Shown here piece by piece: positions 47,147 through 58,441 of a DNA stretch of 64,000 bases (position 1 is the stretch's first letter; every line of letters starts with the position of its first letter). The DNA comes from Manduca sexta (lineage: Eukaryota > Arthropoda > Insecta > Lepidoptera > Sphingidae), in NCBI RefSeq assembly GCF_014839805.1, contig NC_051138.1:7066983-7130982 (forward strand), written 5' to 3'. The notes beneath the pieces were generated by a model. That model had not been told where the DNA came from and ran no database searches. It saw only the letters and a program-made list of their open reading frames with translations. Position numbers and translations under genes: made by a program.

Positions 47147-49274
47147 CAATATGTAAATCTATTGATCCGCTTAGCATAAAGTAAAAAAGGACATTCAATT
47201 TTACATGCTACCTGAAATGTTTATGCAAATGCAGTACAACAAAAAAATAACAAGGTGCATGATGATCAAAAATAGGTTTCTTTTCTGTTAGTTCTGTTAA
47301 ATTTCTTTCTCTACTGAAGTATGAAATGGAGTAACTTTAATTATGTATTAATTAAAAAAAATATATCAGTTGAGTAAATAATAATTGTATTGATAATTAT
47401 TATTTCATATTTAATTATGTTTAATGTAAAGAGAATAATAAAAATCAAAATTTGTGTCAAAGAACAAAGATTGTTATTTTGTTACAGTATTATTATTGTT
47501 CAAAATAATAGTCACAGTCTAACACACTAGTGGATGCAAACTGAAATTAGTGGTTTTTTTTGTAACATTTGCTATTTATGGAAATTTCTCCTTATTTTTC
47601 TTAATTTATGAATAGTTTGATGGTCTGAAGTTAACAACTCAACTGTCACTAGCTGGTGCAACAATCCTACCTAATATATAAGGAGTACATCATTTATAGC
47701 CTACAGCTCAACACTAATTGATAAGCATTTAAGCAAAATTGATTAGTTGATTTTATATTTCAAGCCTTACCTACTTAGAAGATCAGAGGTATTCTTGAAA
47801 TTCTAATTATTTTTATGAATTTTTGGTGTCTAGGGTGGGTGAAAAGTAAGTAAACCATTAAACTTACTATTAATCATATAATGTAATTACATTATTTTTA
47901 TATTACTGGGAAACAATAATATAAAAATATTTTTTTGCTCATCATAGCCTTTAAGGATATAATAGAGAGGGAGGAATCCTATGTCTTGAAATTGGCTAAA
48001 AAGAATTATGTTCAACCATAGAATAAGATAAGGGGTAAACAAATTTCAATAAGTAATAAATAGTTGAAATAACAAATGGGTGTCAGTAGATGAAACTGAA
48101 GGTTGTCTCTAGCACTCGCTCGAAACAATGTCTATGAATCACCTTATGGTGAATATAAATATGAAATGGGATGCTCTAAATACGTATTTACACCTATCCT
48201 ACCTATCTATTATGTAAGTTTAAACATTTGATCTGCAATTGACCTCACTTTATTGTAAAAAGAAAGTTATTAATCTTTAACAATATTGAAAAAAATACTA
48301 ACATCATAGTTTTAAGTTAGTAAACTGATTGATCTAACATAATGATTATTCAGTTTCTTTTTAAACTCAGAATACGAAAAAACTCCAACCATCAATATAT
48401 ACATACATACTTACCTATATCAATTATATTTAACTATAAAATATATATCATAATATATCGTTGATAATATGTAAGTAGAAAATAATAATATAATGTTAGA
48501 CGAAAGAACTTCTTAAATTTGTTTAAGGTAATAGTATAAAACTCCAAGCAAAGACCTTCCAAAATTAATTTGAATGAAGGTATTAATTATTTTTAAAGAC
48601 TAAGTATTCTTAAAGACTAGGTACAGAAAAGAAAATCATATTACCGTCGCAGTTTTTTTTTTACCACAAATTAATTACGTAAATCATTTTATGATTAAGT
48701 AAGTACATAATATTAAATACAAATTTAATGCAAACAGTAAGAAACACATTTATGTATTATAATAATATAATAATATAACTTACCTACCGGTCAGATAAAC
48801 AAACGAAACCCTTTTAACACTACACTTGTATTTTTCACTGTTAATGTTTTGATGTCGCACATCTACATAAGGAGTTATTTAATCGTCTGCAGAGTTTTAT
48901 GTATTATTTTCCAACAACAATTATTAAACATTGGACTCGTATCATGCGTCTCGGGCCAACGCCACTGATGCGTTCACGTGTCAGTTAGACTGTTTGGCGC
49001 AGCCAGTGTGGTTGCGCAAATAATATAATTTCCTAAACCCGTGGTGATAAATATAAATATTATGAGAATGCATCGTATTGACTTCTGTAAGTCGTACAAT
49101 GCGAAGAAAGAATTCTCTACGCACTTTCTTATGCAAGCCTTAATTTATTTTAAGTTCTAAGACCAGACCTAATAAAATTATAGGCTAATAGACGGAATAA
49201 TAAAATTATTCCGTCTACCAGTAGACACCTAGTCACACAAATTTAAGTTTTTTTGACACCTCCCCCCAATATTA
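47147..49274. other. Intergenic, nothing recognised
   Basis: Long AT-rich stretch. A short perfect hairpin (TAGACGGAATAAT, 3-nt loop, complement) lies at 49189-49217. A GC-richer patch at 48940-49020 has no assignable function. Confidence 0.4.
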
Positions 49275-50118
49275 TTACAGGTGGCCGCTTGACATACTAA
49301 TGGGACCCTTTTCCTTTGTTGTGAAGCAAAACGGAGCGCCTCATGCTTCAGTTCGCATGTCTGGTCAGATCATTCCCTGCACCACTAGAGTCAAATATTT
49401 AGGAGTGATCCTTCATCAGAAGTTGACCTTCGTCCCGCAACAAGATCCAAATCTTTTCTACGTGTATTAGGCCGATCATGACTTACGCGTCGCCCGCGTT
49501 CGCGCATATACAGCTTGCTCGACTTCTGCGTTTGCAGGTTTTGCAGGACAAATTTCTGAGATGTGCACTCTGTGCCCCGTGGTACGTCCGCAATCGCAAC
49601 CTCCACGTGGACACCGATATGCCGACCATCAGGTACTTTATGCACATGTTAGCAGTGAGCAGACGCTACTTCGATAAGGCAGTCAACCTTCCGACCCACC
49701 CATTAGGCTCAATTCGAAATACATTCCGTACTTACAGACCCAGAGGACGATATATGTAACTCTGGCAACCGCCTCAAGCATGAGCAGCTCAAAAAGCTCA
49801 AACACTCCACACGACCGCAGCTCCGTCTTCGCCGCGTCCCCCATCCCCCCGAGCCTTCTGATAATTCTGGCCCGCATGCCGATGTAAACTAGGTAGATTG
49901 TTAGGTCACTTGCGCACCTCTCGCGTTACCCATAGTCGCTTACGTCTCAACTTCTCTCAGTGGCCGTCCTGAACCGAGGCCGTGACCCTATAGAAGGTCG
50001 CCCTCGGCATGGCCACTTAAGGGCTCGCAGTGCCTAAAGCACTCACTCGCAAGACCGGTGTGTTTATATAAACCGGCCCTGCCAGGCTAACAAACATATG
50101 AAAATACAAAAAAAAAAC
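49275..50118 (+). pseudogene. 5'-truncated Jockey-like LINE, decayed
   Basis: Fragments of a reverse-transcriptase C-terminus: RVKYLGVILHQKLTF (about 49390-49435) and, after a frame change, RPIMTYASPAFAH and LRLQVLQDKFLRCALCAPWY then VRNRNLHVDTDMPTI (49468-49640). This is the thumb/connection region of Jockey elements. The 3' UTR (49890-50100) ends in an A-rich tail at about 50107-50117. The 5' part is missing, as in typical target-primed truncation. Frameshifts and stops show it is inactive. Confidence 0.75.
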
Positions 50119-50439
50119 CGTGAAGTCATATATTTTGTCATTTTACACCCAAAACTAAATTAATAAAAACAGCATTTCCAAAATTGAACTTTAGGTTATT
50201 TAAATAAAGTCTCCATAAATTCGTCGCGGGCGGAATTTGGTTCTAATGCTGCCGATGAGGGACCCTGTGGTACAGCGAGTCGTTCGTTGCGAGTCAAAAT
50301 TCACAAAAAATAATAACAAAATAAACCTTATATAACAAGAAATCGAATAAGACTTTCTGTCAAAGTAAATATATGTAATTTTAATTAAAAGTACCTTTTT
50401 ATACTTAATTAACCGCTTTCTCTATTCTTATGTTATAAC
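50119..50439. other. Spacer between LINE fragment and SINE
   Basis: AT-rich; nothing recognised. Confidence 0.4.
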
Positions 50440-50700
50440 GGAATGTATGGGTTTGAACTCATACATGACACCTTGGAATTCAATCCCAGGGGGATGGTTG
50501 GAGGTCATCGTATCAAATATCCGAACCTCGCCTCCTCCTGTCACTCATAAAAAACCAATAGATGACGTTACACAGATAGGGATTTCAATCCCGGGTCGGA
50601 AAACGTTATATTTATTGGGATTTTCTGCTCAGTATCAACACGAAGTCTGGGATTTGTGGCTAATGTGACGATAGGTTGACGCCCTGTCAAATCATTTCAC
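50440..50700 (+). repeat. tRNA-derived SINE copy C, diverged
   Basis: From 50580 the order GGGATTTCAATCCCGGGTCG, TTTTCTGCTCAGTATCAACA, AGTCTGGGATTTGTG and GACGATAGG matches the minus-strand reading of 43227-43491. The upstream part (50447-50500) has a second B-box-like word GGGTTTGAACTC. No CA/TG tail is present, so the 3' end seems truncated. Confidence 0.65.
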
Positions 50701-50975
50701 GTTATAATAAGGAAATAAAATGATGTTAACAAAGTAATCATTGTATGCATTCCTTTTAAATATTTTTTTTGTTGATTATTCTCCATATTGTTTTCAGTTC
50801 TCCTTAAATATGGGCATTTTGTTTAGCTGGCAACATTACTGTAATATAGAACGATAGGTGGCGGTCGTTCACGGTTAAAAGAGACGCAGTGCCGAACTCG
50901 TTGATTGGACGAAATGTGGCGCGATGTAGTGGCACGTCATTCGCTAACTCATCACGTAGCACACCGCGCCGAGTC

Positions 50976-51020
50976 GTGGCGATCACGCGATACAACGGCT
51001 TTGTATCGCGTGATCGCCAC
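50976..51020. repeat. Perfect 20-bp hairpin in a GC-rich patch
   Basis: GTGGCGATCACGCGATACAA (50976-50995), loop CGGCT, then TTGTATCGCGTGATCGCCAC (51001-51020). The arms match without error. Confidence 0.95.
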
Positions 51021-51213
51021 ATTGTTACTTTCGATCCTCATTACTCATTTCTCGTATCTCACTGGGATGGAATAACATATTATTGCATTTCTGATAGATG
51101 ACTTTACTCATCCAAAGCTGATGTAATGTGACCTACTAATTGTGAATCAGTTAATTGCCCAAGTATTAATGATTTTTTATGTTTACGTAAATGTTAGACA
51201 TTGAAATATAACT

Positions 51214-51447
51214 ATTTTCGTAAAAATAATTAATAATCATGGATATTTCGGCCTTTAAAATTTAATATGACGAAATTTTAAAGGCAGAAATATCCATGAT
51301 TATTAATTATTTTTACATTTTTCTTTCAACTGCGAGAACTAATCACTAACTAGACGTGAATTTAAATTCTTTACTTGCCAATACTTGTTTAGTTACCCAG
51401 ATTAAAGGCGAAACAAAATGTATGAAAATGGACCTTGAGGTATCGCC
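51214..51447. mobile_element. Fragment of the TTAA MITE family
   Basis: Carries GGATATTTCGGCCTTTAAAA, its inverted partner, and the right arm through TGGACCTTGAGGTATCGCC, bordered by TTAA at 51448-51451. Homologous to 8878-9515; the left arm is missing. Confidence 0.75.
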
Positions 51448-52830
51448 TTAAATATTAAGTATTTTCTCCCAACGTTTCGAAGACTGGTAGCCTTCATGGT
51501 CACAGGGCGGATTGAGGTGTTGATCATTCGCAAGTGAAAGTTACAATATTTTCCTACATTTTATAATTACTTAATAATAAAAAGTTTTGAAATATAAATT
51601 GTTTTAGCTATTGACGATCCGATCTACGCAGAATGAACTCGCAGAGTCGCAATGTCTCCAAGTTTGACAGCCGGTCTTTTGGGTTCCGACTTCCGATTTA
51701 TTATGTAGCACAGGATCCCATGTTTATATACCAGCTCCCTCTCCCCTATTGATGAACGGATGGTTATCAATATCAAAAGCCTCGCGAGATATTAACACCT
51801 ATTTTAAGTTTTAGTTTACACGGAGAAAATTGAAATAAGTAGTTTTACTTATACATAAAGTAGTTTTATAATAACCAGTTTGGGGTATAATATGCCGGTA
51901 TCGATGCAATATTATATGAAAGAAAAATATTAGATGAGATGAGACTTTTCTTAACTCATAGAAAAACTGTCCGAAAATAGCCAAATGTATCTTAATTGGT
52001 TAGTACCGGAGACTCCGCCAAGATTAGTTTTAGTAAGGTGCATCATAAACGCATATACTACATAATATCTGTCGCGAAAGGTCGCGAAATCATTGAAAGG
52101 CTGGCAACACCAAAGTGAGTATCTGCAGATGTATACATAGATATAGTGAGTATGTGCCTATATTTACGCAGATATTGTATCTTTCACCAAATATAAGTAG
52201 GTATATTATGTTATGAATATTGTCCATAAATAGAATACTATAACATCTATGTATGTTAAGTGATTTTTGCACACTTTTCTGTTGAGAGTACCGCGTACAG
52301 AATGTATCTTGCATGAGTGAGTGAGTGGTTTACTGTAGTACCAACATTCCCTGACTAAAAAGTTCCAATATGGCCGAAAGTACAAATGCGCGCCATTTAA
52401 GTAGAACTTTTGAAGTTGTGTTTAACTAAAGATCTAAACATATAAAAGTGAGTGGGTTAAGTGTTTCACTTTCTATTCATACACGTGAGTTGGTTTTTAT
52501 TTTACTTTGATTTGCACACCGCCGAATATAGCACGTATAACTTATAACATTATAATTTATTTGTCTTACGGTGAATGATCATTTACTTACGTTAATTTGT
52601 CTGTATACAGAATTTACCATGTAATCTAGACATCTACCCGCGGTGAGCGTGTTAATGCTTCCAAATGAAGAAATTACTTATAACCAATTTGAAGGGTGTT
52701 TATACTTACATTTACACTTAGAGACGCTGCGGCGTTCCAGACTGATAGCAAAGACTTCCATAGTTTAACTTAGTGGAAATTCTAACAGTATGCCCAATAA
52801 GGCTTATGGCTTGTAACCTATCTATATGAA
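51448..52830. other. Intergenic with one dispersed repeat copy
   Basis: Contains 51830-51990, a diverged direct copy of 56797-56975 (shared words ACATAAAGTAG, ATAACCAGTTT, GGTATCG, AAAACCGTCCGAA-like). No gene recognised. Confidence 0.4.
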
Positions 52831-53625
52831 TATCTCGCCGTATGTTCTCGTCTGGAGAGATTCCGTGTGGTTGGGAGCTTATAGCCGCACCCTCTGAGGT
52901 CTGATGCTCTGAGCGGACTCGTATGGAGGTGAATGCATGACCACAAAGCGGTGATCCTTGAGCCATCCGGTTGGAGGCGACTGGCAATCGCCCGGTACTT
53001 CCCTCGTAGAGTGGGGGAGGATCCGATTTAATTATGCTTTAACATTAGTAACCTCACTTTGAGATGATGCCGAAAAGGCTCTATAACAATATTAATATCT
53101 CGCCGTTTATGCTCGTCTGGAGAGATTCCGTGTGGTTGGGAGCTTATAGCCGCACCCTCTGATGTCTAGTGTTCTGAGCGATCTCGTATGGAGGTGAATG
53201 CATGACCACAAAGCGGTGATCCTTGAGTCATCCGGTTGGAGGCGACTAGCAATCGCCCGGTACTTCCCTCGTAGAGTGGGGGAGGATCCGATTTAATTAT
53301 GCTTTAACATTAGTAACCTCACTTTGAGATGATGCCGAAAAGGCTCTATAACAATATTAATATCTCGCCGTTTATGCTCGTCTGGAGAGATTCCGTGTGG
53401 TTGGGAGCTTATAGCCGCACCCTCTGATGTCTAGTGTTCTGAGCGATCTCGTATGGAGGTGAATGCATGACCACAAAGCGGTGATCCTTGAGTCATCCGG
53501 TTGGAGGCGACTAGCAATCGCCCGGTACTTCCCTCGTAGAGTGGGGGAGGATCCGATTTAATTGTGCTTTAACATTAGTAATATAACTTAGAGATGATGC
53601 CGAAAAGGCTCTATAACAATTGCGA
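52831..53625. repeat. Three tandem units of 265 bp
   Basis: TATCTCGCCG recurs at 52831, 53096 and 53361, exactly 265 bp apart. Units two and three are nearly identical until the last 40 bp. Unit one has about ten differences, such as GGTCTGATGCTCTGAGCGGA against TGTCTAGTGTTCTGAGCGAT. Landmarks in each unit are GGAGAGATTCCGTGTGGTTG, GACCACAAAGCGGTGATCCT and GAGTGGGGGAGGATCCGATT. The short minus-strand frame over unit one is not supported as a gene. Confidence 0.92.
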
Positions 53626-55905
53626 ATTTGTTTGTGCACTTGCTTATTGTACCAAATCAAAATCTGGAACGTCGCGTTACTCTTTTACTATTTTTAGCAC
53701 CCTTAGGACTAATATAAAGCTTTGGCTCTAACTTATATTCACGAGATTGAACTTGTACTAAATTATTGTTCTAATCTTGACCAAGATAACCATCCAGTAT
53801 CAGTTCTATAAGTCTTGGTAGCCTACTCACTGGCATTGCGACAGCAATGTCATAGATTCATTTATAATTAACAGGAGCAGTCTCTCTGACGTGATACGAT
53901 AAGGAATTTGCCGCCATCTAGGAATGTTGTCTTGGAAGACCACAGTCCGTATAACACAGAACATTACAAGGTATGTCATGATGCTGTTATCTTTCGTTTC
54001 CTTCTGACATATGATAAACTTATTAAAAACCCTTACTCATAAATGCGAAGCAGATTTAGACATAGTTGATTTTGTTCTCATATCAAGAGATAACCGACAC
54101 TTACAGACATTGAACATACCTATTTTTATATTTTTATTAGGTGCGACATCATCGCACGTGATATTTTACCTTTTCGCCACTAAACCCCCAAACGGGCGAA
54201 AACAATATCATTAAGACTTTTTTCAAATTTAAACCTAGGTGGTTTCTGAAAAAAAAATTTGGGGGAGACAAACCGGATGAGCGGCCGAGGCCTCGCGCTT
54301 ACACGAGGATTTCTGCACGATAACTTAGCTGAGAACCTTTTTTCGCATCACCTCGTTATTAACAAACAAAGCATGGTACTCATGATTTTTTTTAAATCGG
54401 GAATTTTTTTTGGTCACTTATTGAGTTCAACGCCCATTCTAACATTTCAACTACAACTAACATTTCCTACTAAATTCTAGGATGCGAAATAAAAATAAAT
54501 TATTGAAGAAAAAACAATGTTAAGATTTCATATATTTGAACGATAGAGTTCAAACAGTATCTATTCACTTGTTTCTCAAGTGATTTTATTGCTGACGTAG
54601 GGTATGAAAATTACTATTATTGCGTTGCTAAAGACACCGTTTATTCAATAATAATATAGCCTGGTAATGACTTTTTACAAATAGACGCGTCATAAACTAA
54701 CAAAATTGCACATAAAAACAGCGCAGTATTTATTATAGTCACATACCTATACAGCCCTAGTAGCTCGCATTGATACGGCTCGAGTGGGCCCGAGTGTACC
54801 CCAGGGGGTGGACACTTAGAACATTTTGTGTAATGATGAATGATTATATATCTTAATGCCGTTACATAGGGTTTAGTTTTGGTTGACAAAAGGACGTCAC
54901 AGCGTTACATCTCGTACCAACATAATAAACCAAAAAATTTAGAAAGTATGTTGGCTACCATGATAGTTGATAATTTGCCGCCATTATTGACGGTAGATTT
55001 GTCATTGTTGGAGTTTATTTGCAAAAATTTGTATAATTGCGATTTTGTTCCATAATAAGTTAAGTTTTATGCCGAATACGTTGAGTTGAGCCTGCTTCTC
55101 CGTTTCGTGTATATTTCTTCTTGAAGGAGTTTATTTATTTTGTGTGCGAGAATGAGGAAAAGAATTAATGTGTATAAAAATGTGAGGTTTGTAGCATACA
55201 AAAGCACTCAAAGTCAAACATAATTATGGCTAAATTTCCATTTGATCCACACCGGTAAGAGAAAATATATATTGTGATTTAAAACATTACATAAAAGTGA
55301 TATATATTTAATTCAAATTTACAAACTCAGGTAGTCGTTGAAGAGAATATTCCGGATTATGGAGTTTTAATTCTATGCTTTTTAACCTAATCAAAAATGG
55401 CACGTGCGACATCTATGAATTTGCCCTTGCAATGATTATATCATAATAATTGTTGATTGGATGGAAAAAGATCATATCTGTAAGGTATCAAATTTTTCAA
55501 TTTCCATATAAAATTGGAAATAAATAACGGAAAATTGGAGTGTAATTAATTTTTGAGTAGGAGACCTAAACATAATACAATTTATACATAAGAAATTCAC
55601 GTGATAATATTGTGTATTTTCTAATTAAATAAAGGGAATTATTAAAAATTGTGGACGTTTTATTTTTAATATTCTAAATTCAATCATAATTTATACCAGT
55701 GTAAGATTTATAGTCAGGAATTTTTATCGATATAAAGCTATCGATAATATCGATTGAATAAGGAACGTCCCTAGAGACGAGCAGATTTACAGTAAGTTGG
55801 CAGCCTTGCGTGTCATTTTTTCTGCGTAATGTTGGTACAGAATATAATTCTACTGGGCTCATGTATGTGTGCGTGAGCTCAAATTCAATGTACTAAGTGC
55901 CGCCT
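53626..55905. other. Intergenic, nothing firm
   Basis: No recognisable gene or element. An ATG at 55226 with 29 nt before a GGTAAGAG donor (MAKFPFDPHR) is the only hint of a first exon, and nothing continues it. Confidence 0.35.
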
Positions 55906-55913
55906 CTTACGTA

Positions 55914-56346
55914 CAGTGTTGCCAGAAGGTTACATTTCTTACATTTTTCGTTACTTTTGACCCCCTCGCGGAACATGTAAGTAATTTTTATATTTAAGGC
56001 AATTTTCGTAACCTTTGAGAACAACAAGATTTGTAATACAATTTTTTTATTGTAAACAGTTTACGAACGCATTTCTATTCAACGCACCTAAAACTAGCGG
56101 GTCTAAAAAGTATTTCACTCCATATCACACTGATCAAAATGAAACGTATCTAGCATAAATTAAAACTTGATTTTGCTTGAGTGTGCGCGCGCACATTTCC
56201 TATATCCCCGCGGTTTCGTAGCTACAGAAATGCTTGCCCAAAAACGCGTAAATAAAAAAAAAAACAATAATGTAACTTTTGCAGCAAAAATGTAACATTT
56301 TAGGAAACGAAACGTAACTTACGAATCAAGGGCCCTGGCAACACTG
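55914..56346. mobile_element. hAT-type MITE, 433 bp
   Basis: The ends CAGTGTTGCCAGAAGG and CCCTGGCAACACTG are inverted repeats starting with the CAG of hAT elements. The 8-bp duplication CTTACGTA is exact at 55906-55913 and 56347-56354. The interior has subterminal GTAAC/GTTAC-type words but no gene. Confidence 0.88.
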
Positions 56347-58441
56347 CTTACGTAGTATATTACTTACTCTATGGTGTACCCGAGCGTCGACCGCCCTGTC
56401 GCCATAACAGTCGAATAAAATGCATTAGTTTAAAAAATAAGTTAAATAGTGTATAAGTGTGTTCGGGTAAGATCGGATACGAGGTCAGATCGTATAAAGA
56501 AAAAATACCAAGAATCTACGTTTATTTTTTAGTTTAAGCTATGTATGCGGCTACTCTCTCTTTTTGCCCCACCCTATATACCACAGTTGATGCTACGACC
56601 AAAAACGGGTGCGCTATGTGCATTGAAACAGAAAAGGTGGATTTCGTTCTTTTTAACATTTTTGAGACTTCTGTTTGATTTTGTGAACTTTCATACTAGC
56701 ATTAAAAGCGTTATTAGAAGTCTGAACTTACCCCGCGAAGGTCCGATCTTTTCTAAAGGTTTTAAATTTCTATACTGATTTTATCATCTCCTTTTAAGTC
56801 TACACAGAGAGAATTGGAAGATGATAAAATTATCACATAAAGTAGCATTAATAATAACCAGTTTCATGTATAAAATGTTGGTATCGCTTAAATATTTTGA
56901 GAAAAAAAATATTTTCGAGACTCCTAGCAACACACCGAAAAACCGTCCGAAGTTAGCCGAACGCACTCCACTTATTATTAACGTACGAAATGAAACGTGT
57001 TTTCATCCCTAGTTGGAGTATAATTTGTAAATCGCTAAAAACACAGGAAGGCATTTTATTTATAAAAATACTAAAAGTTAGTAAACCGCCTAACCGCGGC
57101 AGTGGTTGGAGGTGGACTAAATGAATGTCGGGCAATTACCTTGCTTTCGTGTTGCTAGTATTGAGCTTGGACAACGTATCTATGTAATAAAAACGTCTTA
57201 GTAGCCTGGTAGGTTTTTTCCTCCTCGGATTGCATGGTAGAACCCATAAATTTAGCATGCAATTAACATAATGTGTTAAACAACGCACATCCTCATACTA
57301 AAGTAGGTATATCGCATTGAGTTGTCTGGCGTGTGGTCCATATTGATGTGCGCAAGGCCAAGGTCGTTTTCCGTCGATGTTCTTTATGCGTCATTGTGAT
57401 CATCAGACAGTACTTAATAGATATAAACTTGTGACCTCTATTCGTACCACTTTTTCAATGATATGTGCAGAAAGATCGCACTTTTATATTACATTTTAGG
57501 TAGGTAAGTATAGGTTGAGTTTTATAATCAAACTTCACATTTAACGCTAAATGTATATTGTACCAAATTTTTAAAATCTATGTACAGTACTACTGAACAT
57601 TGTTATTGCATAACAATAATTATAATCAACCATCGTACAAGACAATCAAAAAATATGTGTCTACATAACATGCTACCAACAACAGATTTTCTCAAAATTT
57701 CCCTTGAGTACTTAATCTAAACTAAGGCATTTGGTGTTGACCACTGAAATACCTAGGTTTTAATTTAGTTTTATATATTTAAAAAAAAGCAACAAAAATA
57801 TATTCGCTGTGAACGTAGAATATTGCAAAATAAAGTAGTTATATAAAATAAATGGCTCATTGTATAATTGCGTCGACTAAAGTACGACGTACAAAATACA
57901 TTGGTACTTACTAGTGACGAAATGAATATTAAATGTTTTATATTCACGAATACGAATTTTTCTATTTATAATAATTTAGCGCCACCAGAATTGGCATTGA
58001 CTTCAATTTAATGAGCTGCACAGAGAAGTGTTTTAAATTATAGCACGTTTTGGTGTTTATAAATGTATATGTAAGTATATCTTTAGGTATTATCCTTTCG
58101 GGGATAAAAAGACTACGAGTGTCTTTAATACAAAGAATATTATTAATAATAATTCATTAAAGCTAAAAAATATATTTTATACACTTATTTGAAACTGCAA
58201 CTACTAAACTAAATGAGATTATAAATTATTATAAAAGCGATCTAAACACGAATGTTATAATTATGTAAATTAAAATATTACATTTGTACTTATAATCCGT
58301 TCTTCGTAATCCTGTGATGACAAAATACCTTATTTGAAGATCAAAATATCAACCACCATATTTTTATTTCTTCTTATATCAGTTTGTTGTTAATTCAAAC
58401 ATTATGACGCGTTCATCGATGAGATTTAAAATTACATTCTT
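56347..58441. other. Intergenic; holds the second copy of a dispersed repeat and the BRCA1 3' flank
   Basis: 56797-56975 is a diverged copy of 51830-51990. TTTATT at 58363-58368 (AATAAA on the minus strand, 74 nt after the stop) is a candidate polyadenylation signal for the BRCA1 homologue. Nothing else recognised. Confidence 0.4.

Noticed and set aside
52718..52987. 89-codon minus-strand frame over the first tandem unit
   Set aside because: The corresponding frame is not kept in the second and third units, and no motif is present.
55226..55254. Short first exon MAKFPFDPHR before a GGTAAGAG site
   Set aside because: Only 29 nt, and no downstream exon could be joined to it.
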